A stretch of 39,153 nt of DNA, from NCBI GenBank assembly GCA_002305765.1, contig DBQU01000039.1:1-39153 (forward strand). Reading direction: 5' to 3'. Of the stretch, positions 7,385 to 16,823 are shown piece after piece. The translations under genes were made by a program, and so were the position numbers. Within the stretch, counting starts at the first letter, position 1. Each line of letters begins with the position of its first letter. A model generated the notes under the pieces. The model did no database searches, was not told the origin of the DNA, and saw only the letters and a program-made list of their open reading frames with translations. The stretch comes from Deltaproteobacteria bacterium UBA1386. Lineage in GTDB: Bacteria; Desulfobacterota; Syntrophorhabdia; Syntrophorhabdales; Syntrophorhabdaceae.

Positions 7385-7855
7385 ATGATATCCGCCACGG
7401 AAACCATAGAAAAGATAGCAGGCATAGTTGCACCCATCCTTGGCGAGCGGCTTCTGGAGCTGGTTGAGGTTGAGTTCCGGCCCGCGGGCAAAAGATGGCT
7501 CCTCAGGGTCTACATCGACAGGGAAGGGGGCGTGACCATCGACGATTGCGAGTACGTGAGCCGCGAATTGTCAAGGGTCCTCGATGTCGAGGACCCCATC
7601 GAGCACCCTTATACCCTGGAGGTCTCGTCTCCCGGTCTCACACGGCCCCTGAAGAGACGTGAGGATTTCGTGAGGTCACGGGGGAGAAAGTGCCGGATAA
7701 TCACCCGCGAGGAGATCGGAGGCAAACGGGAATTCCTCGGGAGGATCGTCGATACGGCGGAAGACGAAGTGACGATAGAGGAAAAAATAGGTGTGTTTAC
7801 AATCCCGATATGTGCTATAAAAAAAGCACATTTGGAGTTTGATTTTGAGGGGTAA
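7385..7855 (+). CDS. rimP: Ribosome maturation factor RimP
   Basis: RimP is needed for maturation of the 30S ribosomal subunit. The 156-residue product matches the family in length and pattern: an N-terminal KH-like domain with LVEVEFRPAGKRWLLRVYID, then GGVTIDDCEYVSRELSRVLD and YTLEVSSPGLTRPL, and a C-terminal SH3-like barrel. It opens the nusA operon in the normal place, two bases before nusA. The terminator-like hairpin lies just before its start. Confidence 0.95.
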   Translation: MISATETIEKIAGIVAPILGERLLELVEVEFRPAGKRWLLRVYIDREGGVTIDDCEYVSRELSRVLDVEDPIEHPYTLEVSSPGLTRPLKRREDFVRSRGRKCRIITREEIGGKREFLGRIVDTAEDEVTIEEKIGVFTIPICAIKKAHLEFDFEG

Positions 7856-7857
7856 CG

Positions 7858-9264
7858 ATGTATTTCGATCTCAATTACGTTATTGAGCAGGTGGGGAAGG
7901 AAAAGGGTATCCCGAAGGAGACCATCATCGAGGCTCTCGAGGAGGCGATACTCTCGGCTTCCAAGAAGAAATACGGTAGTCATCTCGATCTCGAGGCCCA
8001 TTACAACGAAGAACTGGGAGAGATCGAGGTCTTTCAGTTCAAGACCGTCGTCGAGAACGTGAACGAGCCCGACATGGAGATAAACGAAGAGGATGCCAGG
8101 CATCATGACCCCGAATGCATGGTGGGCGACGCCATCGGCATCAAGCTCGACACGTCTTCGCTCGGCCGCATCGCCGCCCAGACCGCCAAGCAGATCATCA
8201 TACAGAAGGTGCGCAACGCCGAGAGCGATGTCATCTACAACGAGTTCAAGGGCAAGAAGGGTGAGATCATCACCGGTGTGATCCAGAGGGTGGAGAAGAA
8301 TCACTACATCATCAACCTGGGCAGGACGGAGGCCCTCATGCCTTACAAGGAGGCCATACCGGGCGAGACGTTCCGCCAGAGGGAGCGCGTCAAGGGCCTG
8401 ATCCTCGACGTGGAAAAGGGACAGAAGGGCTGCATGATCCTCATGTCGAGGACCCACCCGGGTTTCCTGATGAAGCTTTTCGAGCTTGAGGTGCCGGAGA
8501 TACAGGAAGGGATCATCAAGATCATAGGCGCCGCCCGGGAACCGGGGGAGCGTGCCAAGATATCCGTCTACAGCGAAGACCCCGACATCGACCCCATCGG
8601 GGCCTGCGTCGGCGTCAAGGGGTCCCGGGTCCAGAGCATCGTCCAGGAACTCCGCGGAGAGAAGATCGATATCATCCCTTACAGCAGAGACATCGCGAAG
8701 TTCGTCTGCAACACGCTGGCACCTGCCAGGGTGTCGAAGGTGTATATAAATGAGGAAGAGCATTCGATGGAGATCATCGTCAACGACGACCAGCTTTCAC
8801 TGGCCATCGGCAAGAAAGGGCAGAATGTCCGCCTTGCCTCGAAGCTGACGAGCTGGAAGATCGACATAAGCAGCGAGTCCGAGGTCGAGAAGACATCGAA
8901 GAAGATCATCGACGAGCTCGTGGAGAACCTCAGGGTGTCCGAGATCCTTGCCCGGATCCTCCACGACGAATACCTGCGCGATCCCAAGGACATCGCGAAG
9001 CTGACGCCCGAAGAGATGAACAAGATCACCAGCATATCCGTGGAGGATTGCAGGCGCATCATCGATGAGGCGAAGGCGATCATGACCAAAAAAGCGCTCG
9101 AGGCCGAGGAGGCGAAAGCGGCCGAGGAGGCCGCCGCCGAAAAGGCTCCGCAGCTTACAGAGACCGAGGAGAAAGAGGGAGGTGCCGAAGAGCCGGCGCA
9201 GGAAGCGCGGCAGGAATTAGAGGCGAAGCCGGACGAGGAAACGACCACACCGGCCGGCGAATAA
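7858..9264 (+). CDS. nusA: Transcription termination/antitermination factor NusA
   Basis: NusA binds RNA polymerase and nascent RNA and controls pausing, termination and antitermination. The 468-residue product shows the N-terminal polymerase-binding domain (about 1-125), an S1 domain (GEIITGVIQRVEKNHYIINL, about 135-200), and two KH domains, the first with GACVGVKGSRVQSIVQEL and the second with LSLAIGKKGQNVRLASKL. A short helical C-terminal part follows, ending in an Ala/Glu-rich acidic tail of about 60 residues that is probably disordered. The family's optional ylxR and L7Ae genes do not follow; infB begins 31 bases downstream. Confidence 0.96.
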   Translation: MYFDLNYVIEQVGKEKGIPKETIIEALEEAILSASKKKYGSHLDLEAHYNEELGEIEVFQFKTVVENVNEPDMEINEEDARHHDPECMVGDAIGIKLDTSSLGRIAAQTAKQIIIQKVRNAESDVIYNEFKGKKGEIITGVIQRVEKNHYIINLGRTEALMPYKEAIPGETFRQRERVKGLILDVEKGQKGCMILMSRTHPGFLMKLFELEVPEIQEGIIKIIGAAREPGERAKISVYSEDPDIDPIGACVGVKGSRVQSIVQELRGEKIDIIPYSRDIAKFVCNTLAPARVSKVYINEEEHSMEIIVNDDQLSLAIGKKGQNVRLASKLTSWKIDISSESEVEKTSKKIIDELVENLRVSEILARILHDEYLRDPKDIAKLTPEEMNKITSISVEDCRRIIDEAKAIMTKKALEAEEAKAAEEAAAEKAPQLTETEEKEGGAEEPAQEARQELEAKPDEETTTPAGE

Positions 9265-9295
9265 CCGCCTCGGGGGAGCAAGGAAGGATCAGTCA

Positions 9296-11893
9296 ATGAC
9301 GAAAATCAAGATTACGGCCCTTACCGACAAGGCCAGCGACGATGAGATACTCGCCAAACTCAAGAAGATCGGTGTCAAGATCAAGGACAAACCGAAGGAG
9401 GGCGAGGCAGCGCACGAAGCGGTGAAGGAACAGACCTCCGCGACGGGGGAGACCCTCGTTGAAACAAGGGTCGCTTCCACGATCATCAGGCGGAGGGTGC
9501 AGCCGCCCCCGAAAGCCAAGGAAGAACCGATAGAGGAGAAGCCCGGGGCCGAAGAGGAGAAGAAGGCCGAGGCCGCCGGCACGAAGGTTCCGACAAGAAA
9601 AAGGGCACCGAAAGCCCCGCGACTGGAAGAGGAGATCGCCGAGGAGACACCCAGGAAGATCCCTGAGGACCTCCATGTTCATATAGAGGAACGGCAGCCC
9701 GAGGAAGCGCCTCCTCCGGAGATTCCCGAGGCCGTGATACTTACCCCCGAGGACAAGGCCCCCAAGGGCGATATAGAACATATCGCGGAAGAGAAGGAGA
9801 AGGAGATAACGAAGGCCCTCGAAGAGGCGTACAAGCAGGACCTCGAAAAGGACTTCACCGCTGTGGAAGGTGAGGGCGAGGAAGAAGGGCCGGAGCGTCA
9901 GAAGAAGAAGACGGAAAAGCTCCTCAAGAAGATCGAGGAGCAGGAGATAGAGGAGTCCAAGGACAAGAAGAAGGGCGGTGTCCTGAAGAGGAAAGTGGTC
10001 ATCAAGGAAGAAGACCTGTACTCCTTCAGGAGACAGAGGCCCAAGACAGGTTCCTTCAGAAAGGACAGGAGGGACCGCGGAGGCGACAGGCGCGTTGAGG
10101 AAGAAAGAAAGGCCGAACCGAAGGTCGCGAAACGGGTGGTGAAGGTGAGCGACGAGATCACCGTCGGCGAGCTCGCGAAGAGAATGAACGTCAAGGCACA
10201 GGACATCATCATAAAACTCCTTCCGATGGGTGTGATGGCGACGGTGAACAAGACCATCGACTACGACACCGCCTACCTGGCGGCGACGGAATTCGGCTAC
10301 GACGTTGAGAAGATCGTCTCCATCGAGGAGGAGTTCCTCGCCCGCGAAGAGGAGGAAAAGGACAACCTGGAAGACCTGAAGCCGCGTTCGCCCGTCGTCA
10401 CCATCATGGGCCACGTCGACCACGGCAAGACCCTTCTTCTCGACACCATACGGGATACGAACGTGGCGGAGCGCGAGGCCGGCGGCATCACCCAGCATAT
10501 CGGTGCGTACAAGGTCAATGTTGACGGCAAGGAGATCATCTTTGTCGATACGCCGGGCCACGAGGCCTTCACCGCCATGCGCGCTCGCGGTGCGCTCGTC
10601 ACGGACATCGTCATCCTCGTCGTCGCGGCCGATGACGGCGTCATGCCGCAGACCGTGGAGGCCATCAACCACGCCCGCAGTGCCGAGGTTCCCATCATCG
10701 TCGCGATAAACAAGATAGACAAACAGAACGCCAACATCGACAAGGTCACGAAAGAGCTTGCCGAGCAGAACCTCATTCCCGAGGACTGGGGCGGCACGAC
10801 GCTCTTCGCGAAGATATCGGCCAAGAAGAAAGAGGGCATCAAAGAGTTGCTGGAGCTTATCGTCCTGCAGTCGGAGATGCTGGAGCTCAAGGCGAACCCG
10901 GACAAGCTGGCCCGGGGAACCGTCATCGAGAGCGAGCTCGACAGGGGCCACGGACCGGTGGGGACCGTCATCATCCAGGACGGCACCCTCAAGATACAGG
11001 ACCCCTTCATCTCAGGAATGACCTTCGGCCGCGTGCGGGCCATGATCGACGACAAGGGAGCCAGGATCCAGGTCGCCCCGCCGGCGACCCCCGTGCTCGT
11101 CGTTGGTTTCCAGGACGTGCCCCACGGCGGGGACCGCTTCATCGTCACCACGGAGGAGCGCTACGCCAAGGAGCTCTCGAAGTTCAGGCAGGAGAAGCTC
11201 CGCGAGAGGGAGGCCTTAAAGAGCGCCAGGACAACCCTGGAAGATCTCTATTCGAAGATCGGCGAGACGGAGAAGGTGTTTCTCAATGTCATCGTCAAGG
11301 GTGATGTGCGCGGTACGATCGACGCGATCGTCGAGGCGTTGAAAAAGATGTCCACGGATGCCGTCGAGGTCCAGATAACCCACAGCGGGGTCGGGGCGAT
11401 CACGGAGACCGACGTGAACCTTGCCATGGCGTCGGGCTCCATCATCATAGGGTTCAACGTGCGGCCCGTCGCGAAGGCGCAGGCGCTGGCGGAGCAGGAG
11501 AAGATAGAGGTCAGGCAGTACTCCATCATCTATGACATGATAGACGATGTGAAGAAGGCAATGGAAGGCATGCTGGCCCCGAAGATCGTGGAGACCACGA
11601 TAGGCAAGGCGGACGTGCGGAAGACATACTCCGTGTCCCGCATCGGCATCATTGCCGGTTCCTACGTGACCGAGGGCAAGGCGACGCGCAACTCGCTGAT
11701 CAGGGTCGTCCGGGGCGGACAGATCATCCATACGGGGAAGATCGCCTCCCTGAAGCGCTTTAAGGATGACGTCAAGGAAGTCCAGTCGGGATACGAATGC
11801 GGTATTTCCCTCGAGGATTACAACGACATACAGGAAGGGGATGTCTTCGAATTTTTTATCGAGGAAAAGGAGAAGCAGACCCTTGATGGTTGA
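9296..11893 (+). CDS. infB: Translation initiation factor IF-2
   Basis: IF-2 is the GTPase that places initiator tRNA on the 30S subunit, here 865 residues. The N-terminal third is highly charged and Glu/Lys-rich, as usual for IF-2. It is followed by an IF2_N module (EITVGELAKRMNVKAQDIII). The G domain has G1 GHVDHGKT, G3 DTPGHEAF, G4 NKID and the conserved GGITQHIGAY switch region. The later barrel and C1/C2 domains are complete, ending EGDVFEFFIEEKEKQ. A Shine-Dalgarno (aaggaagga) precedes the ATG. The stop abuts the DUF503 gene. Confidence 0.97.
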   Translation: MTKIKITALTDKASDDEILAKLKKIGVKIKDKPKEGEAAHEAVKEQTSATGETLVETRVASTIIRRRVQPPPKAKEEPIEEKPGAEEEKKAEAAGTKVPTRKRAPKAPRLEEEIAEETPRKIPEDLHVHIEERQPEEAPPPEIPEAVILTPEDKAPKGDIEHIAEEKEKEITKALEEAYKQDLEKDFTAVEGEGEEEGPERQKKKTEKLLKKIEEQEIEESKDKKKGGVLKRKVVIKEEDLYSFRRQRPKTGSFRKDRRDRGGDRRVEEERKAEPKVAKRVVKVSDEITVGELAKRMNVKAQDIIIKLLPMGVMATVNKTIDYDTAYLAATEFGYDVEKIVSIEEEFLAREEEEKDNLEDLKPRSPVVTIMGHVDHGKTLLLDTIRDTNVAEREAGGITQHIGAYKVNVDGKEIIFVDTPGHEAFTAMRARGALVTDIVILVVAADDGVMPQTVEAINHARSAEVPIIVAINKIDKQNANIDKVTKELAEQNLIPEDWGGTTLFAKISAKKKEGIKELLELIVLQSEMLELKANPDKLARGTVIESELDRGHGPVGTVIIQDGTLKIQDPFISGMTFGRVRAMIDDKGARIQVAPPATPVLVVGFQDVPHGGDRFIVTTEERYAKELSKFRQEKLREREALKSARTTLEDLYSKIGETEKVFLNVIVKGDVRGTIDAIVEALKKMSTDAVEVQITHSGVGAITETDVNLAMASGSIIIGFNVRPVAKAQALAEQEKIEVRQYSIIYDMIDDVKKAMEGMLAPKIVETTIGKADVRKTYSVSRIGIIAGSYVTEGKATRNSLIRVVRGGQIIHTGKIASLKRFKDDVKEVQSGYECGISLEDYNDIQEGDVFEFFIEEKEKQTLDG

Positions 11894-11898
11894 AGGTT

Positions 11899-12198
11899 AT
11901 GGTAGTTGGTGTATCCCGCGTCGACATTTTCTTTCCTGAGAATCACTCTCTCAAAGACAAGCGGCAGATGCTGAGGAAAGTGATCGAGAAGACACGGGCG
12001 AAATTCAACATCTCAATGATAGAGGTGGACCAGTCGAACCTGTGGCAGCGCGCCAGGATCGGTTTCGCCGTCGCGGGCGTGAGGCAGGATCACGTGAGCA
12101 AGGTCATAGAGAACGTCCATGAGTATATGGAATCTCTGTATCTGGGCGAGGTGATCGATACTTCGTCGGAGATAATCGTTATCGGGGATGAGATATGA
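11899..12198 (+). CDS. DUF503/YlxP-like small protein
   Basis: This protein of about 99 residues belongs to the DUF503 family, often encoded between infB and rbfA. Family marks are ENHSLKDKRQMLRKVIEKTR, then FNISMIEVDQSNLWQRARIG and AVAGVRQDHVSKVI. The role is not established; a ribosome-biogenesis link is suggested by context and a ferredoxin-like fold is expected. ATG 11899 gives the usual MVVGV opening, with GAAGG close upstream. A TTG at 11890 overlapping the infB stop is an alternative. The stop overlaps the rbfA ATG (ATGA). Confidence 0.88.
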   Translation: MVVGVSRVDIFFPENHSLKDKRQMLRKVIEKTRAKFNISMIEVDQSNLWQRARIGFAVAGVRQDHVSKVIENVHEYMESLYLGEVIDTSSEIIVIGDEI

Positions 12199-12545
12199 GA
12201 TACCGGCGCCTGAGGGTCCAGGACCTGCTCCGCGAAGAGATATCGCTTATCATCCAGCGGGAGCTGCAGGACCAGGGTCTCGGCTTCATCACCGTCGTCG
12301 AGGTGAAGATGAGCGAGGACCTGAAGTCCGCCAAGGTCTACGTTTCCATATACGGGAGCGAAGAGGAGCAGAAGCACACCTTCGAGGCCTTGAAGCGTTC
12401 CAAGGGTTACATAAAGTTCCTCCTTGGCAAGAGGGTGCAGTTGAGGTACATGCCGGAGATCACCTTTCTCCTCGATGACACCCTGGAAAGGGTGCAGAGG
12501 ATGGAGGAGATATTCAGGAAGGAGGCCGATGAAGGCAAAGGTTAG
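12195..12545 (+). CDS. rbfA: Ribosome-binding factor A
   Basis: RbfA binds the 30S subunit late in maturation, near 16S helix 1. The 116-residue product has the expected single KH-type domain. It opens RVQDLLREEISLIIQREL, continues with ITVVEVKMSEDLKSAKVYVS, and ends with LRYMPEITFLLDDTLE and a short charged helix. It overlaps DUF503 by four bases and nrnA by 17 bases. Confidence 0.95.
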   Translation: MRYRRLRVQDLLREEISLIIQRELQDQGLGFITVVEVKMSEDLKSAKVYVSIYGSEEEQKHTFEALKRSKGYIKFLLGKRVQLRYMPEITFLLDDTLERVQRMEEIFRKEADEGKG

Positions 12546-13491
12546 GAGGCTCATCGAAGAGGGTTGCAGTTTCCTCGTGACGACCCACATCGATCCGGAC
12601 GGAGATGCCATCGGGTCCGTTTTCGCCTTTGCCATGGCCCTGGGCACGCTCGGCAAGGAGGCCACGGTCTACCTCAGGGACAGGATCCCGTACAGGTACG
12701 AGTTTCTCCCGGCGCCGGGCAGGGTGGTCCATGCGGTACCCGAAGGCAAGTACGACGCCGTCTTCGTCCTCGACTGCGGCAGCCTTTTCCGGGTCGGGGC
12801 GGGGCACGACCGGATCGGCGCGATGGCACCGATCGTCAATATCGACCATCACGACACGAACGACCACTTCGGGTCTGTGAACCTTGTCGATCCCGGGGCG
12901 TCGTCGACGGGAGAGATCATTTACCGGCTCTTCAGGTCCCTGAAGGTCAAGGTGGACCCCGACATGGCCGTCAACCTCTATACGGCCATCTTCACCGATA
13001 CCGGTTCGCTTCGGTACGACAACACGAGCCTCGAGGCCTTCAGGATATGCGAAGAGATGGTGAAGGCGGGCGTGAGGCCGTCATGGGTGGCGGGGATGGT
13101 CTACGAGAACCACCCCAAGGAAAGGTTCCTACTCCTCGGTGAGGTCCTGTGCACGCTCACCACGTACGACAAGAAGATAGCGGTGGCCCGCGTGACGTCG
13201 GACATGTTCGAGAGGACGGGGACGAACCGCGAGTTCACCGATGGTTTTGTCGAGTTCATAAAGGAGATACGCGGTGTCGAGGTCGCGGTGCTGATACGGG
13301 AGATCGACGAGCACCACCACAAGGTCAGCATGCGGGGCAAGGGCGCCGTGGACGTTGCCGCCGTCTGCAATTCCTTCGGCGGCGGGGGGCATCGCAATGC
13401 CGCCGGGTGCCGCATCGAGGGCACCATGGAGGAAACGGAAGAGAAACTCCTTCGCACCCTCGCGCCCGAAGGCTGGGTGAAGGACGAATAG
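12529..13491 (+). CDS. nrnA: DHH-family NanoRNase / pAp phosphatase
   Basis: This 320-residue DHH/DHHA1 phosphoesterase is of the NrnA type, which degrades very short RNAs and may dephosphorylate pAp. Motif I is THIDPDGDAIGSV, motif II VFVLDCGS, motif III the DHH in NIDHHDTNDHFG, and motif IV IFTDTGSLRYDNT. The DHHA1 domain ends with GGGGHRNAAGC. I chose ATG 12529, which has AGGAGG just upstream; the longer frame from 12475 would add rbfA-overlapping residues. Placement after rbfA is typical. A second DHH protein lies at 19389. Confidence 0.9.
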   Translation: MKAKVRRLIEEGCSFLVTTHIDPDGDAIGSVFAFAMALGTLGKEATVYLRDRIPYRYEFLPAPGRVVHAVPEGKYDAVFVLDCGSLFRVGAGHDRIGAMAPIVNIDHHDTNDHFGSVNLVDPGASSTGEIIYRLFRSLKVKVDPDMAVNLYTAIFTDTGSLRYDNTSLEAFRICEEMVKAGVRPSWVAGMVYENHPKERFLLLGEVLCTLTTYDKKIAVARVTSDMFERTGTNREFTDGFVEFIKEIRGVEVAVLIREIDEHHHKVSMRGKGAVDVAAVCNSFGGGGHRNAAGCRIEGTMEETEEKLLRTLAPEGWVKDE

Positions 13492-13500
13492 AAGACCGGT

Positions 13501-13519
13501 GCCGCCCGAATTGGGCGGC
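13501..13519 (+). other. GC-rich hairpin between nrnA and truB
   Basis: GCCGCCC (13501-13507) and GGGCGGC (13513-13519) form a perfect 7-bp stem around GAATT in the 60-base nrnA-truB gap. There is no T-run, so it is more likely an RNA-processing or stability element than a terminator. Confidence 0.4.
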
Positions 13520-13551
13520 GGGACGAAGAAGGAAGGAAACGGATACAGGGA

Positions 13552-14436
13552 ATGAACGGATACTTGATAATCGACAAGAAGGCGGGGATGTCCTCCTACG
13601 ATGTGATACGACGGCTGAAGAGGCTCCACAAGTTCAAGAAAATAGGGTACATCGGCACCCTCGACCGCAACGCGACGGGCATCCTGCCTGTCGCCCTCGA
13701 TGAAGGGGTCAAACTCATACCTTTCCTCGAGAACGTAGAGAAGCAGTACCGCGCGAGATTCCTCCTCGGCGTGACGACGGAGACCCAGGACATCGAGGGC
13801 AAGGTGCTCACGGAAACGCCGACGGAGCCTTTCGACCGGCAGGTCATCGAGGATGCGCTCGAGTCTTACCTGGGCAGGATAACCCAGCGGGTTCCCGCTT
13901 ATTCCTCGAAAAAGGTCAACCGCAAACCCCTCTACAAGTGGGCGCGAAGCGGAGTGCAGGTGGAGCAGCCCGTCAAGGAGGTGGAGATCTTCGATATCAC
14001 CCTTCTCGATTACACCCACCCTCATCTCGATGTGGAGGTCACCTGTTCCAAGGGTACCTACATCAGGGCGCTGGCGAGCGACCTCGGCGAGAAGCTCGGG
14101 TGCGGGGCCACGCTCTTCACTTTGAAACGGACGAGACACGGAGAGTTCTCGGAGGGCATGGGAACTGATATTGACTGTTTCAAAATGGAGCAAGACCTGT
14201 TAAACTATTTGTTACCTTTGGAAAATATCCTGGGTTCCGTGCGGGGCATGGTGGTAGAGACGGCCCTGGAGAAGTTCCTGAGACACGGGATGCCCGTGCC
14301 GATAGCGGGCAGCGCGAGGGAGTGGAGGCACGGCGAGGCCGCGCGCCTCTTCAACAGGCAGGGGGCGCTGATCGCCGTGGGTATCGCGGACCTGGGGTCC
14401 AAAACGATAAAGATAAAACGATTGATCAATTATTAA
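13552..14436 (+). CDS. truB: tRNA pseudouridine(55) synthase TruB
   Basis: TruB makes pseudouridine 55 in the T-loop of tRNAs. The 294-residue product begins with GYLIIDKKAGMSSYDVIRRL. The catalytic aspartate is in IGYIGTLDRNATGILPVALD. Other family blocks are RITQRVPAYSSKKVNRKPLYKWAR, CSKGTYIRALASDLG and a C-terminal PUA-like domain. One family peculiarity: the usual GHxGTLDPxATGxL reads IGYIGTLDRNATGIL here, with the catalytic Asp kept. It follows the hairpin and precedes rpsO by ten bases. Confidence 0.94.
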   Translation: MNGYLIIDKKAGMSSYDVIRRLKRLHKFKKIGYIGTLDRNATGILPVALDEGVKLIPFLENVEKQYRARFLLGVTTETQDIEGKVLTETPTEPFDRQVIEDALESYLGRITQRVPAYSSKKVNRKPLYKWARSGVQVEQPVKEVEIFDITLLDYTHPHLDVEVTCSKGTYIRALASDLGEKLGCGATLFTLKRTRHGEFSEGMGTDIDCFKMEQDLLNYLLPLENILGSVRGMVVETALEKFLRHGMPVPIAGSAREWRHGEAARLFNRQGALIAVGIADLGSKTIKIKRLINY

Positions 14437-14446
14437 GGAGGAATAT

Positions 14447-14716
14447 ATGCCACTGGATACTCAGAGGAAAAAGTCGATCATTGAGGATTTCAAGACCCAT
14501 GATACCGACACCGGTTCCCCGGAAGTGCAGATAGCGCTTCTCACGGAGCGGATACGATCCCTGACGGAGCATTTCAAGAAGTTCTCCAAGGACCACAACT
14601 CGAGAAGAGGGCTTCTCGTCCTTGTCGGAAGCAGAAGACGGCTTCTCAACTATCTCAAGGACAAGAACGTTGACCGCTACAAGAAGGTCGTGGAGAAGCT
14701 CGGTCTTAGAAAATAA
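14447..14716 (+). CDS. rpsO: 30S ribosomal protein S15
   Basis: S15 is a primary 16S rRNA-binding protein of the central domain. At 89 residues it is full length. It contains FKTHDTDTGSPEVQIALLTE, LTEHFKKFSKDHNSRRGLL, LVGSRRRLLNYLK and the ending YKKVVEKLGLRK. A strong Shine-Dalgarno (aaggagg) precedes the ATG. Only 18 bases separate it from pnp, so no terminator lies between them. Confidence 0.97.
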   Translation: MPLDTQRKKSIIEDFKTHDTDTGSPEVQIALLTERIRSLTEHFKKFSKDHNSRRGLLVLVGSRRRLLNYLKDKNVDRYKKVVEKLGLRK

Positions 14717-14734
14717 AGGAATAATAGGAAAAAT

Positions 14735-16813
14735 ATGGAAGAAAACATAACTATCGAATTCGCGGGCCGACCGCTGACTATCAGCGCCGGGGGTTTGGCG
14801 AAACAGGCCGATGGAAGCGTCATGGCGCGCTACGGGGACACGGTTGTCCTCGTCACCGCCGTTGCCGAAAAACAGGCGAGGGACAAGGACTTTCTGCCGC
14901 TCACCGTCAACTATCAGGAGATGTCTTACGCCGCCGGGAAGTTCCCCGGGGGTTTCTTCAAGAGGGAAGGACGTCCGACCACCCGGGAGATACTCACATC
15001 GCGCCTCATCGACAGGCCGTTGAGGCCTCTGTTCCCGAAGAACTGGCGATACGAGACGCAGGTGATCTCGACGGTGCTTTCCGCCGACCAGGACAACGAC
15101 CCAGGCGTCCTGAGCCTCGTGGGGGCGTCCTGCGCGGTCACCATATCGGATATCCCTCATGACGGGCCTTTCGCGGGTGTCAGGGTGGGAAGGATAGGCG
15201 GTGAGTTCGTCGTGAACCCGACCTTTCCCCAGATGGCCGACAGCGATATCGATATCATCGTCACGGCAACCCGCGACGCCATCATCATGGTGGAGGGCGA
15301 GGCGCATTTCGTGAAAGGCACCGATCTCATCGAGGCCATCGAGTTCGGCCACCAGGCCATGATGCCTCTCATCGAGATGCAGGAGAGGCTCCGCGAAAAG
15401 ATCGGAAAGCAGAAGAGGCAGATACCGGTCCCCGAGAACCTCGACGAGAAGAAGAAAGAGGTTCGCGCCATCGTGGAGAAAGACCTCATCGAAAGCTTTG
15501 CCGTCAGGGCGAAACTGGAACGGTACGAACGCCAGGACGTGATACTGGACGACCTCAAGGCCCGTTATTCCGAGGAGGAGGCGGGGATCATCTCCAAGGT
15601 TTACGAAGACGTGACACGGGACCTCATGCGGGAGCAGCTCCTGTCGACGGGCAGGCGCATCGACGGGCGGGCCACGGACCAGATCCGGCCCATCTCGTGC
15701 GTTGTCGGCGCCCTTCCCAGGACGCACGGCTCAGCGGTCTTCACCCGGGGTGAGACGCAGGCGCTGGCGGTAACCACCTTCGGGACGTCCGATGACGAGC
15801 AGAAGATCGAGTCCCTCCACGAGGGAGAAACGTACAAGACCTTCCTGCTCCATTACAACTTCACGCCTTTTTCCGTCGGTGAGGTCTCGATGCTGCGGGG
15901 ACCGACACGGCGCGAGATAGGCCACGGCAATCTCGCCGAGAGGGCGCTGACACCGATCCTGCCCGAAAGGGAAGCATTCCCCTACACGATCAGGATCGTC
16001 TCGGAGATCCTCGAATCGAACGGTTCCTCGTCGATGGCCACGGTATGCGGCGGCTGCCTTTCGCTCATGGACGCCGGTGTGCCCATCAAGGAGCCCGTCG
16101 CCGGCATCGCGATGGGCCTCGTGAAAGAGGGCGACCGGGAGCTCATACTTTCAGACATCCTCGGCGACGAGGACCACCTGGGCGATATGGATTTCAAGAT
16201 CGCCGGTACGCGGGAAGGCGTCACGGCTATCCAGATGGATATCAAGATAAAAGGGATATCGAAGGACACCATGCAGAAGGCGGTCATTCAAGGCCAACAG
16301 GGTGTCGGCACGATTCTCGACATCATGACGGCGACCATTGCGGGGCCGAGGGAGAACCTTTCGCCCTACGCACCCAGGATCTACACGATGACGATCAAGC
16401 CCGACAAGATACGGGAGGTCATAGGCCCGGGTGGAAAGGTCATCAGGAGCATCATCGAGAGAACGGGTGTCAAGATAGACATCGACGACTCCGGGATCGT
16501 CAATATCGTTTCCGTGGACGAGGAGTCCGCCAACGCCGCCATCGAGATCGTCAAGTCCATCGTGAAAGACGTCGAGGTGGGTGCCGTTTATGAAGGCAAG
16601 GTGCGGCGGGTGCTCGATGCAGGTGTCATCGTGGAGCTCGGGCCCAACCTGGACGGTTTCTGCCACGTGAGCCAACTCGATGACAAGTTCGTCAAGAAGG
16701 CTTCCGATGTGGCCAGGGAAGGCGACGATATCACCGTCAAGGTCATCGGCGTGGAAGACAACGGGAGGATAAAACTGTCGAGAAAGGCTGTCCTCAAGGA
16801 CCAGAGGGGATAG
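14735..16813 (+). CDS. pnp: Polyribonucleotide nucleotidyltransferase (PNPase)
   Basis: PNPase is the phosphorolytic 3'-5' exoribonuclease of mRNA decay. At 692 residues it is normal length. It has an N-terminal RNase PH-like core (LPLTVNYQEMSYAAGKFPGG, FFKREGRPTTREILTSRLID), the all-helical linker, and a second catalytic core (SSSMATVCGGCLSLMDAGVP, SDILGDEDHLGDMDFKIAGT). A KH domain (IREVIGPGGKVIRSIIERTG) and a C-terminal S1 domain follow. The rpsO-pnp order is widely conserved. PNPase often regulates its own message, but no clear RNase III-type hairpin is visible in the short upstream gap. Confidence 0.97.
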   Translation: MEENITIEFAGRPLTISAGGLAKQADGSVMARYGDTVVLVTAVAEKQARDKDFLPLTVNYQEMSYAAGKFPGGFFKREGRPTTREILTSRLIDRPLRPLFPKNWRYETQVISTVLSADQDNDPGVLSLVGASCAVTISDIPHDGPFAGVRVGRIGGEFVVNPTFPQMADSDIDIIVTATRDAIIMVEGEAHFVKGTDLIEAIEFGHQAMMPLIEMQERLREKIGKQKRQIPVPENLDEKKKEVRAIVEKDLIESFAVRAKLERYERQDVILDDLKARYSEEEAGIISKVYEDVTRDLMREQLLSTGRRIDGRATDQIRPISCVVGALPRTHGSAVFTRGETQALAVTTFGTSDDEQKIESLHEGETYKTFLLHYNFTPFSVGEVSMLRGPTRREIGHGNLAERALTPILPEREAFPYTIRIVSEILESNGSSSMATVCGGCLSLMDAGVPIKEPVAGIAMGLVKEGDRELILSDILGDEDHLGDMDFKIAGTREGVTAIQMDIKIKGISKDTMQKAVIQGQQGVGTILDIMTATIAGPRENLSPYAPRIYTMTIKPDKIREVIGPGGKVIRSIIERTGVKIDIDDSGIVNIVSVDEESANAAIEIVKSIVKDVEVGAVYEGKVRRVLDAGVIVELGPNLDGFCHVSQLDDKFVKKASDVAREGDDITVKVIGVEDNGRIKLSRKAVLKDQRG

Positions 16814-16823
16814 CATTAATTAG

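Noticed and set aside
9293..10951. A 552-codon open frame on the minus strand
   Set aside because: It is antisense to infB, lacks any family motif, and is explained by the GC-rich third positions of infB.
12475..12528. Longer nrnA start inside rbfA
   Set aside because: The extra residues are out of keeping with the family and the ATG at 12529 has AGGAGG just upstream.
14717..14734. Terminator or RNase III hairpin between rpsO and pnp
   Set aside because: The gap is only 18 bases and has no inverted repeat.
14426..15727. A 433-codon open frame on the minus strand
   Set aside because: It overlaps rpsO and pnp, both certain; its composition is typical of an antisense shadow.
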